Assembly (NCBI GenBank): GCA_910586615.1
Contig: CAJUJP010000044.1
Span: 1 to 27,383 of the forward strand
From: an uncultured Lachnospiraceae bacterium
GTDB lineage: Bacteria > Bacillota > Clostridia > Lachnospirales > Lachnospiraceae
Reading direction: 5' to 3'
Length of the DNA stretch: 27,383 bases
In this document: positions 15,517 through 22,291 of the stretch, piece by piece
Numbering within the stretch: position 1 is the stretch's first letter
Layout of the letters: the number at the start of each line of letters is the position of its first letter
Notes under the pieces: model-generated
Told to the model about the DNA's origin: nothing
The model's database searches: none
Seen by the model: the letters and a program-made list of their open reading frames with translations, nothing else
Position numbers and translations under genes: made by a program

Positions 15517-15666
15517 TGTTACACGGTTACTGTTCACACAGGATTTAGCATTTACTGCTAAATCTGTACGAAAACGTATATATTGCAAGCAAAAATCCAT
15601 TTGCGAAGCAAATTTTGCATGGATTTTTACCTGTTACTGGAACGGAGTGAACAGTAATGTTACACG
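15517..15666 (+). mobile_element. MITE-like palindromic element
   Basis: Perfect 11-bp terminal inverted repeats, TTACTGTTCAC (15527-15537) and GTGAACAGTAA (15647-15657), enclose about 110 bp with no coding capacity. Inside are GATTTAGCA/TGCTAAATC (15542-15564) and AAAAATCCAT/ATGGATTTTT (15591-15628), the latter enclosing TTTGC-GAA-GCAAA. The 9-bp sequence TGTTACACG occurs directly at both outer edges (15517-15525 and 15658-15666), like a target-site duplication. However, the solo end at 8127 carries a similar flank, so those 9 bp may belong to the element. No transposase is encoded. Confidence 0.65.
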
Positions 15667-15755
15667 TTCTGCACATATTCTGCGTCTCATAAAGACCTTG
15701 CATTTTTTCATGGGACACGGTATTCTAGTTTGTAAGTGATTTTTGGCAAAGCAAA

Positions 15756-15814
15756 CAGCGTGAGAAGAAATACACGCTGATTTATGCCTGCAGCCCAAAT
15801 TTGAAGGCTGCGGG
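15756..15814 (+). promoter_or_regulatory. Two consecutive hairpins upstream of metal exporter
   Basis: CAGCGTG/CACGCTG (15756-15762 and 15773-15779) is followed by GCAGCC/GGCTGC (15790-15795 and 15806-15811, extendable by a few pairs). They lie about 150 bp before the exporter gene. A leader regulatory role is possible, but I recognise no known riboswitch. Confidence 0.35.
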
Positions 15815-15958
15815 AAACATGGTTATTCATATGAAAGGAGTTGTTCGGCCTTTTATTACTGCGGACAGCCTGTACAGGTATATAACCGGCGAGACAGGCG
15901 GGTTATGGATTTGTCCGGCGGGATCATGGATCTAAGGGCGGAACTGTAATGTATAGAA

Positions 15959-16816
15959 ATGACGGCAGACTTGATCTTGGATAGTTTTCTGGATAGTTTA
16001 ATGGACAGCCTGCGGCTTCTTCCGTTTTTGTTTGTCACGTATCTTGTGATGGAGTACCTGGAACATAAGACGGGCAGCAAAATGCAGGAGGCCATCCGCC
16101 GGGCGGACCGGAGCGGACCGGTGATCGGAGGAATACTGGGAATTTTTCCCCAGTGCGGTTTTTCCGCGGCGGCATCCAATTTATATGCAGGCAGGATCAT
16201 CACAGTGGGAACGCTGATGGCGATTTTTCTTTCTACTTCTGATGAGATGCTTCCGATTCTGATCTCTGAAAATGCCGGTGTGCCGATGATTGCCAAAATA
16301 CTGGCGGTAAAGGTGGTGACAGCTGTTGCGGCGGGTTTTGTGATTGATTTTATTTTTCGCAGGAAGGAAAACGATATGCAGATCGAGCATCTGTGTGAAC
16401 AGCATCACTGCCACTGCGAGAACGGAATCTGGAAATCAGCGCTGCATCATGCGCTGGAAATTTTTGTGTATATTCTTTTGATTTCTCTTGCACTGAATCT
16501 GGTCATTGCGTGGATCGGGGAAGATGTGCTGGGAAGTCTGATTCTTAACCGTCCTGTGATCGGCCCCATGGTGGCGGGCCTGGTAGGGCTGATCCCTAAT
16601 TGTGCAGCTTCCGTAATCATTACCAAGCTTTATCTGGGCGGTGTGCTCAGCGCGGGGGGCATGATGGCGGGCCTTTTGGCCGGAACGGGTGTGGGCGTAC
16701 TGGTGCTTTTGCGGGTGAATGATGACCGCCGGGAAAACCTGAGGCTCATTGGTCTGCTGTATGTCACGGGAGTTTTGGCAGGTATGCTGATAGAAGTACT
16801 GGGGATCACCTTTTAG
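15959..16816 (+). CDS. Putative ten-TM heavy-metal exporter (ArsP_2 / putative manganese transporter family)
   Basis: A 285-aa polytopic membrane protein resembling the ArsP_2 family, annotated variously as arsenic efflux or putative manganese transporter. The protein has two similar halves. The first contains GGILGIFPQCGFSAAASNLY (about residues 57-76) and the second VAGLVGLIPNCAASVIITKL (about 204-223): an inverted or tandem duplication with a shared G-x-x-P-x-C-x-x-S motif. These paired Cys are likely substrate ligands. The cytosolic connector has a His/Cys cluster, HLCEQHHCHCEN (about 141-152), a plausible metal-sensing or delivery site. No strong ribosome-binding site precedes the ATG, so the start is less certain than the family. 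Export of a transition metal or metalloid is likely; the ion is not known. Confidence 0.82.
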   Translation: MTADLILDSFLDSLMDSLRLLPFLFVTYLVMEYLEHKTGSKMQEAIRRADRSGPVIGGILGIFPQCGFSAAASNLYAGRIITVGTLMAIFLSTSDEMLPILISENAGVPMIAKILAVKVVTAVAAGFVIDFIFRRKENDMQIEHLCEQHHCHCENGIWKSALHHALEIFVYILLISLALNLVIAWIGEDVLGSLILNRPVIGPMVAGLVGLIPNCAASVIITKLYLGGVLSAGGMMAGLLAGTGVGVLVLLRVNDDRRENLRLIGLLYVTGVLAGMLIEVLGITF

Positions 16817-16894
16817 CAGAAAATAATCCGGGAAATTCTATCTGTAAAGGGAACAGGGTAAAGAGATGTCTTTTGGAACAGGCATATAGAAAGA

Positions 16895-16945
16895 CAAAAA
16901 AAGAACCGACCCCAGAACCTTCCGGCTCCAAAACCAGTTCTTATA
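16895..16945 (-). terminator. Terminator of tRNA-Lys
   Basis: Read leftward, AAGAACTGG pairs with TCGGTTCTT (with wobbles) across a loop rich in G and C, and is followed by a run of seven T. It starts a few bases after the tRNA 3' end. Confidence 0.85.
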
Positions 16946-16947
16946 AG

Positions 16948-17020
16948 TGCACCGCCAGGGGCTCGAACCCTGGACACCCTGATTAAGAGTCAGGTGCTCT
17001 ACCAACTGAGCTAGCGGTGC
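16948..17020 (-). tRNA. tRNA-Lys (anticodon CTT)
   Basis: The complement folds into a standard cloverleaf of 73 nt. The acceptor is GCACCGC/GCGGTGC with discriminator A. The D-loop has AGCTCAGTTGGTAGAGC. The anticodon stem CCTGA/TCAGG encloses the loop CTCTTAA, so the anticodon is CTT (codon AAG). The T-arm is CCAGGGTTCGAGCCCCTGG. CCA is not encoded; the next bases are CTT. It is a single tRNA unit with its own promoter and terminator. Confidence 0.97.
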
Positions 17021-17059
17021 AAATCTCGTTTGCTGTGGCTTGTCCAACACGCAAAAATT

Positions 17060-17088
17060 ATTATAGTATATTGTTTTGGGCATTGCAA
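17060..17088 (-). promoter_or_regulatory. Promoter of tRNA-Lys
   Basis: Read leftward, TTGCAA (17083-17088) and a perfect TATAAT (17060-17065) are separated by 17 bp. The start would be about 33 bases before the mature tRNA 5' end, a normal precursor length. Confidence 0.8.
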
Positions 17089-17165
17089 GTATTTTTTAAA
17101 GAAAATTTAAAAAAATTTTAAGATATGTGAAATTTTTGCAACATAACGGCCGAAGATGGATTGTT

Positions 17166-17201
17166 CCGGGGGTACACCCGGCTTGAATCGTCTTGAGCCG
17201 G
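17166..17201 (+). promoter_or_regulatory. Overlapping alternative hairpins in the tatD leader
   Basis: CCGGG (17166-17170) can pair with CCCGG (17177-17181). The overlapping CCGGCT (17178-17183) can instead pair with AGCCGG (17196-17201). The two stems are mutually exclusive and end 14 bp before the tatD ribosome-binding site. This could be an attenuator-like switch, but the stems are short. Confidence 0.4.
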
Positions 17202-17224
17202 AGTGTTTCGGATTGGAGGAAGAA

Positions 17225-17995
17225 ATGATTTTTGAGAGTCATGCACATTATGATGATGAAGCATTTGAGGAAGACAGGGGGAGCCTTCTGGAATCTTTGC
17301 GGGAGCATGGGATAGACCGGGTGGTGAATGTGGGGGCAAGCTTGGAAAGCTGTCGTACCACTCTTGAACTGATGGAGAAATATCCTTTTATGTATGGAGC
17401 TATGGGGGTGCACCCCAGCGAGACGGGTGAGTTAAATGAGGATCATTTTAAGTGGCTGAGTGAACAGTGCTGCAAGGACAAGGTCGTGGCAGTGGGAGAG
17501 ATCGGGCTGGATTATCATTGGAAGGAACCTGAGGAGAAGGTACAGAAATACTGGTTTGAACGTCAGCTGCTGCTGGCACGGGAGACCGGGCTTCCTGTGA
17601 TTATTCATTCCCGTGACGCGGCCAGGGATACACTTGATATGATGCAGGCGCTTCACGCGGGAGAGACGGGCGGCGTAATCCATTGTTTTTCTTATACAAA
17701 GGAGATAGCGAAGGCTTATCTGGATATGGATTATTATTTCGGGATCGGCGGCGTGATCACTTTTCAGAATGCCAAGAAGCTGAAGGAAGCGGTGGCATAT
17801 ATTCCCCTGGAAAAGATTCTTCTGGAAACGGACAGCCCCTATCTGGCGCCGGAGCCTAACCGCGGCAGGCGCAATTCGTCGCTGAACCTTCCCTATGTGG
17901 CCCGTGCCATTGCGGAACTTAAGGGGATCACATATGAGGAAGTGGTGGAGGTCACAGAGAAGAATGCGCAGAGGTTGTTTCGAATTTCGGAATAA
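17225..17995 (+). CDS. tatD: TatD-family metal-dependent hydrolase (DNase)
   Basis: A 256-aa TatD family protein: a TIM-barrel metallohydrolase with 3'-5' DNase activity in characterised members, involved in DNA quality control. Metal-binding and family motifs are all present: ESHAHYDD (His6 and His8), GEIGLDYHW, VIIHSRDA, GVIHCFSYT and ETDSPYLAPEPNRG. The frame extends upstream to 17156, but GGAGG (17215-17219) five bases before the ATG at 17225, and the conserved start MIFESHAHYDD, fix the start. It lies 112 bp before rsmA in the same direction. In many Firmicutes the gene for RNase M5 (rnmV) sits between these two; here it does not. Confidence 0.95.
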   Translation: MIFESHAHYDDEAFEEDRGSLLESLREHGIDRVVNVGASLESCRTTLELMEKYPFMYGAMGVHPSETGELNEDHFKWLSEQCCKDKVVAVGEIGLDYHWKEPEEKVQKYWFERQLLLARETGLPVIIHSRDAARDTLDMMQALHAGETGGVIHCFSYTKEIAKAYLDMDYYFGIGGVITFQNAKKLKEAVAYIPLEKILLETDSPYLAPEPNRGRRNSSLNLPYVARAIAELKGITYEEVVEVTEKNAQRLFRISE

Positions 17996-18107
17996 GTAGT
18001 ACCGCGAGTGTGCAGGGAGTACAAGGCCGGATGTCAGACCGGTATGGGGACAGGCTTGTAAAAAACGGGATAAAGAACAGTAATTACGGAAAAGAGGACA
18101 GTATTTT

Positions 18108-18968
18108 ATGGCATCATTGGGCACCAGAAGCAGTACAGCGCTGATCATACAGAAATATCAGTTTGCCTTTCAGAAAAAGTTCGGGCAGAATTTTTTAATC
18201 GATCAAAATATTCTGGACAAAATCGTGGAATCGGCGGATCTTACAGAGAAAGATTGTGTGTTGGAGATCGGACCCGGTATCGGGACTATGACCCAGCGGC
18301 TTGCGGAAGAGGCAGGAGAAGTGATTGCGGTGGAAATTGACCGTAATCTGATCCCGATCCTGAAAGATACGCTTTCTCCTTATGAAAATGTGACCATCAT
18401 CAACGATGATATTTTAAAGGTCGATCTTGCAGGACTGGTGCAGGAGCGCAACGGCGGAAGGCCGATCAAGGTGGTGGCGAATCTTCCATATTATATTACG
18501 ACTCCGATTATTATGGCGCTGTTTGAAAAACATGTGCCGCTGCAAAGTGTGACGGTGATGGTGCAGAAAGAGGTGGCAGACCGGATGCAGGTTGGGCCGG
18601 GCACGAAGGACTACGGGGCGCTGTCGCTGGCAGTACAGTACTATTCCAGGCCGGAGATCATTACCAGAGTGCCGGCATCCTGTTTTATGCCCAGCCCGAA
18701 TGTGGACAGTACGGTGATCCGGCTGACCCGGTATGAGGAACCTCCGGTGGCGGTGAGAGACGAGGAATGGCTTTTTGCTGTTATCCGGGCGTCTTTTAAC
18801 CAGAGGCGTAAAACGCTGGCCAACGGTCTGGCCAATGCGGCGGGCCTGGGGCTTGGCAGGCAGCAGGTGGAAGAGGTGCTTACAGAAATGGGATTATCCC
18901 GGACAATGCGCGGAGAAGCGTTAACGCTAGAACAGTTTGCCGACTTGTCAAACCGCCTTATGCAATGA
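18108..18968 (+). CDS. rsmA: 16S rRNA dimethyladenosine transferase
   Basis: A 286-aa SAM-dependent methyltransferase (RsmA/KsgA) that dimethylates two adjacent adenines in the 3' terminal hairpin of 16S rRNA during 30S maturation. Motifs in order: FGQNFLIDQNILDKIVE (about residues 25-41), the SAM site VLEIGPGIGTMTQRLAE (about 48-64), the acidic VEIDRNL, the catalytic NLPYYITTPIIM (about 126-137), and the C-terminal SFNQRRKTLANGL. Length is typical. AAGAGGA lies upstream of the ATG. Loss of this enzyme gives kasugamycin resistance in known bacteria. The gene is followed by a clear terminator. Confidence 0.96.
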   Translation: MASLGTRSSTALIIQKYQFAFQKKFGQNFLIDQNILDKIVESADLTEKDCVLEIGPGIGTMTQRLAEEAGEVIAVEIDRNLIPILKDTLSPYENVTIINDDILKVDLAGLVQERNGGRPIKVVANLPYYITTPIIMALFEKHVPLQSVTVMVQKEVADRMQVGPGTKDYGALSLAVQYYSRPEIITRVPASCFMPSPNVDSTVIRLTRYEEPPVAVRDEEWLFAVIRASFNQRRKTLANGLANAAGLGLGRQQVEEVLTEMGLSRTMRGEALTLEQFADLSNRLMQ

Positions 18969-19023
18969 GAGATATAAGTTGATTTGTATGTAAAGGTACA
19001 ATATAGAGTGATTGTATATTGAG

Positions 19024-19083
19024 GCATCTCCATATGTTGGTATATATTTTACAATAAGATACCAGACTGGAGGTGCTTTTTTT
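19024..19083 (+). terminator. Intrinsic terminator of rsmA
   Basis: GCATCTCC (19024-19031) pairs with GGAGGTGC (19069-19076) through one wobble. An inner TTGGTAT/ATACCAG stem extends the structure, and a run of seven T follows. It ends the tatD-rsmA unit. Confidence 0.88.
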
Positions 19084-19267
19084 CTACATATTTTATTTAC
19101 ATTGATAGGCGGCTATGGTAAACTTAAACAGTGAAAATAGGCTTACTATGAGAAATTTTGGAAACCGGTGTTAGCGTGCGGCATACAAGGTTACGATGTG
19201 GAAAAAGATGTAACATTTAGGTACAAAGTTCCGAATAGTTACAAGAATACGGTATGAGGTGGGCACC

Positions 19268-22138
19268 TTGGATAAGTTTGAGTATAAGATACGTTCCGAA
19301 GAAATCAAGACTTTGATTGCGGAGGGAGAATTTGCGGAAGCCGTGAGCATAGCGGATACAATCGACTGGCGCAGAGTCAAGAGCGTTATGATGCTCTGTA
19401 CCATCAGCGATTTATATAAGATTAACCGGAGATTCCAGGAGAGTAAGGATATTCTTTTGCTGGCATATGAGAAGCACCCTACAGGGCGGCTGATTGTGTA
19501 TTCTTTGTGTGAACTCTCTATTAAAATGGAAGAGTATGTACAGGCGATAGAATATTATAAAGAATTTGTTCAGATTGCACCGAAGGATACGGGCAGATAT
19601 ATTCTGCAATACCGTTTATATGAGGCGCAGGATGTGAGTCTGGAAGAGAGGATCGCGGTTCTGGAAGAATTCAAGAAGCGTGATTACAGAGAGAAATGGG
19701 CATATGAACTGGCATATCTTTATCATAGGATCGGACTGACCACCAAATGTATTGAGGAATGTGACGAGATGTTTCTCTGGTTTGGTGAGGGAAGATATGT
19801 CATTAAGGCACTGGAACTGAAAGCTCTGCATGAGCCGTTGAATGAAGATCAGCAGGCCAGATATGATGCCTGGATGCGGGGCGAGGATACAGAGACGGTT
19901 CTGCCTGCAGATGATGAGGAAGAAGACTATGAAGACAGTGTGCCCGGGGATACCCGGGTGGCCGGACAAGTCAGACATACAGACACAGAAGAGGGCGAAC
20001 AGGAAGTGCCGGCGGCGCCCACCATGGAACTGCCGGAAGTCAAGACCGTGGATCTGGGGCAGTATAATACCATTAATCTGCAGATGGCGCTGGCAGAGAG
20101 CATGAAAGAGATTCTCAATGAGGAGGAACTGCCGGAAATTACAGAACAGGATCAGGAATCAGAGGACGGTTATGAGCCGGAAGATGACGGGTATGCGTCG
20201 TTAGACGGGTACGGAGCCGGGAATGGTGAGTATGGAGCGTCAGGCGGATACGAGCCGGAGGATGCCGGCTATGGAGCAGCAGACGAATACGAAGCCGGGA
20301 ATGATGGCTATACAGAGGTAAACGGATACGGGTCAGAGGATGACGGATATGGAGTCGGGAATGCCGGGTATGGGACAGCAGACGGATACGAGCCGGAAGA
20401 GGCCGACAGATCTATTGCGGAGACGCTGATTGCTCCTTTGCTGGAAGAGACAGCGGAACTTCCCGTACCCCAGAAGATAGAGGAAAAGGTGCAGGAATCT
20501 TCCGTAATCACTTTTCCGGGAAAAGCGGAACAGGCTGTGGAGAACAGACAGCAGGTGCAGGAGACTAAAAGGCCGATCACGGATACAGAAGACCTGCGGG
20601 AGATCGGGGCCCAGCTTACACAGGATGACACGGTAACTTTTGATGCCGGGAAGATTTTGGAGCAGTTGAAACAGGAAGCGCAGCGTATTGCGGAAGAACA
20701 TGCGGCGGACAGGATACCCGGAGCGAGAACCGGTGTACTGACACCGTTGAATACGAAGCCTTCTAAATATGATAATTTTCTTTCCCAGGAATATGACGGG
20801 CAGATCAGCCTCGTGGTTCCTGAGGAGGAGCGGATTGAGAAACAGATCACAGGCCAGCTCAGTATTGAAGATATCATGGCTGAGTGGGAAGTGATGAAGA
20901 AGAGCAACGAGCAGAAGCGGATGGAGGATGTCAGACAGCGGATTCTGCGGCATACAGGCAATCTTTTTGCAGATTTTGACGAAGCGACGAAGAACGGTCT
21001 GCTGGAAGAGCTTGAAAGAGCCTTTGTTGCGGCTATCATGAAGGAGACGGGTAAAAAGCCTGCCATCAAAAAGGTTATTCTGCCGGATGAGGCAGAGGAA
21101 AAGCCCGCACCGAAACAGTCCGGCGGCAGATACGAAAGCAATCTGAAACAGGATCCGCAGGAAACGGATTTTTCGGAAGAAGACACAGCGGATGAGGCAG
21201 AGGAATTTGCGTATACGGAAGAGCCGGAGGAGACAGAAGCGTTCAGCAAGCCGGAACCGGCAGCCGTACAGGCAGATAGAAAAGCATCCAGGAAGCCGGT
21301 ACAGCCAGAGGGTGCAGCATCTGCGGCAAGAGAGGAGACGGCGGCCGGGGATGACACAGCTTTTGCGGATTACAGCCATATGCAGGATCGTGAACTGACG
21401 GAAGAAGAGGCAGAGCTATTCGGACAGTTTGTACATCATCGCAAATCCAAGAGACAGCTTGTGCATACACTGGATAATATGAGTCTTGCTTCCTGTACGG
21501 GTAATGTGGTTATTACCGGTGAGGAGGAGACTACAACTTTAACACTGGCAAAAGCACTGATCCGGGAGATGCAGTACAGCGACAATAATTTTTCCGGCAA
21601 GGTGGCGAAGATCTCTGCCAATGTTTTGAATAAGAAGGATGTGGAAGAGACACTGGGCAGGATGGATAACGGTGCGCTGATCATAGAGAAGGCGGCAAGA
21701 TTAAGACCTGCCACGATAGATAGGCTCACCCGCGTGCTGGAAAAAGATAACAAAGGGCTTCTGCTTATCATGATTGATAAGAAGCCCAATATGAACCGGC
21801 TCATAGCAGAAAATGCGGTGTTGAACAATAATTTTAACCTGCGGGTGGATATTGAGCCGCTGGACAATGAGGCGCTGGTGGCTTATGCGAGACAATATGC
21901 GGAGGAACAGGAATATTCTATCGATGAATTTGGCATTCTGGCGCTGCATACAAGGATCGCGGACAGACAGACAAGCGACCACGAGGTAAATATGGCCGAG
22001 GTCAGGGATCTGGTGGATGAGGCAATCGAGTCTGCCAATAAGAAAACGCCGAAGCATTTTATGGATATACTGCTGGCCAAGCGGTATGATGAAGACGACA
22101 TGATTATATTGCGGGAGAAGGATTTCATGCATTATTAA
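19268..22138 (+). CDS. TPR protein with acidic Gly/Tyr-repeat region and degenerate CbxX-like AAA+ domain
   Basis: A large protein (956 aa) without a known function. Residues about 1-195 are TPR-like helices (FEYKIRSEEIKTLIAEGEF, SKDILLLAYEKHP, AIEYYKEFVQIAPKD, WAYELAYLYHRIG). About 200-690 is long, acidic and probably disordered, with 13-aa Gly/Tyr repeats near 301-380 and another Glu/Ala-rich part. The C-terminal 230 aa resemble a CbxX/CfqX AAA+ ATPase. VVITGEEETTTLTLAKAL (about 745-762) lines up without gaps on a Walker A motif but lacks the GxGKT, and the Walker B position reads ALIIEKA instead of hhhhDE. ATP hydrolysis is therefore unlikely. The start is probably the TTG at 19268, preceded by GAGGTGG, rather than the GTG at 19259. 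Long antisense frames over this gene are shadows. It is a single-gene unit after the rsmA terminator. Confidence 0.85.
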   Translation: MDKFEYKIRSEEIKTLIAEGEFAEAVSIADTIDWRRVKSVMMLCTISDLYKINRRFQESKDILLLAYEKHPTGRLIVYSLCELSIKMEEYVQAIEYYKEFVQIAPKDTGRYILQYRLYEAQDVSLEERIAVLEEFKKRDYREKWAYELAYLYHRIGLTTKCIEECDEMFLWFGEGRYVIKALELKALHEPLNEDQQARYDAWMRGEDTETVLPADDEEEDYEDSVPGDTRVAGQVRHTDTEEGEQEVPAAPTMELPEVKTVDLGQYNTINLQMALAESMKEILNEEELPEITEQDQESEDGYEPEDDGYASLDGYGAGNGEYGASGGYEPEDAGYGAADEYEAGNDGYTEVNGYGSEDDGYGVGNAGYGTADGYEPEEADRSIAETLIAPLLEETAELPVPQKIEEKVQESSVITFPGKAEQAVENRQQVQETKRPITDTEDLREIGAQLTQDDTVTFDAGKILEQLKQEAQRIAEEHAADRIPGARTGVLTPLNTKPSKYDNFLSQEYDGQISLVVPEEERIEKQITGQLSIEDIMAEWEVMKKSNEQKRMEDVRQRILRHTGNLFADFDEATKNGLLEELERAFVAAIMKETGKKPAIKKVILPDEAEEKPAPKQSGGRYESNLKQDPQETDFSEEDTADEAEEFAYTEEPEETEAFSKPEPAAVQADRKASRKPVQPEGAASAAREETAAGDDTAFADYSHMQDRELTEEEAELFGQFVHHRKSKRQLVHTLDNMSLASCTGNVVITGEEETTTLTLAKALIREMQYSDNNFSGKVAKISANVLNKKDVEETLGRMDNGALIIEKAARLRPATIDRLTRVLEKDNKGLLLIMIDKKPNMNRLIAENAVLNNNFNLRVDIEPLDNEALVAYARQYAEEQEYSIDEFGILALHTRIADRQTSDHEVNMAEVRDLVDEAIESANKKTPKHFMDILLAKRYDEDDMIILREKDFMHY
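20168..20407 (+). repeat. 39-bp degenerate tandem repeats (Gly/Tyr, 13 aa)
   Basis: Five in-frame 13-aa units (GYEPEDDGYASLD, GYGAGNGEYGASG, GYEPEDAGYGAAD, EYEAGNDGYTEVN, GYGSEDDGYGVGN) are followed by a half unit (AGYGTAD) and GYEPEEAD. Alternating GYEP and GYGA/GYGS units suggest that a 26-aa pair was duplicated. The tract is in the acidic spacer between the TPR and AAA-like parts. Confidence 0.88.
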
Positions 22139-22291
22139 AGATATGCATTAATGAAAATAATGTGTTCCCGGATTTCTTTTCACGTCCGCATCATACACCC
22201 GCTGTATGGTATCGGAACCGGGAAAGATGCATCTGATCTTTTGAGGAGAATTCAGGAATACATAAAATAAAATAACGGGGGACGGAAGCTG

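Larger units (their letters stand above)
15397..15958. other. Repeat-rich gap between comFB-like and metal-exporter genes
   Basis: This stretch of about 560 bp contains no credible gene. From left to right it holds the comFB-like leader, the MITE-like element at 15517-15666, two successive hairpins (15756-15779 and 15786-15814), and CCTGTACAGG-type short palindromes near 15870. I looked for the conserved core of the manganese-sensing yybP-ykoY riboswitch before the exporter gene and did not find it. Confidence 0.65.

Noticed and set aside
15667..15958. Possible manganese riboswitch (yybP-ykoY) before the metal exporter
   Set aside because: The conserved purine-rich core and paired loops of that riboswitch were not found; only generic hairpins are visible.
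20308..21379. Two overlapping antisense open frames of about 350 aa over the TPR/pseudo-AAA gene
   Set aside because: Serine- or Leu/Arg-rich composition reflects the opposite strand of an acidic repeat-rich coding region; no start signals.
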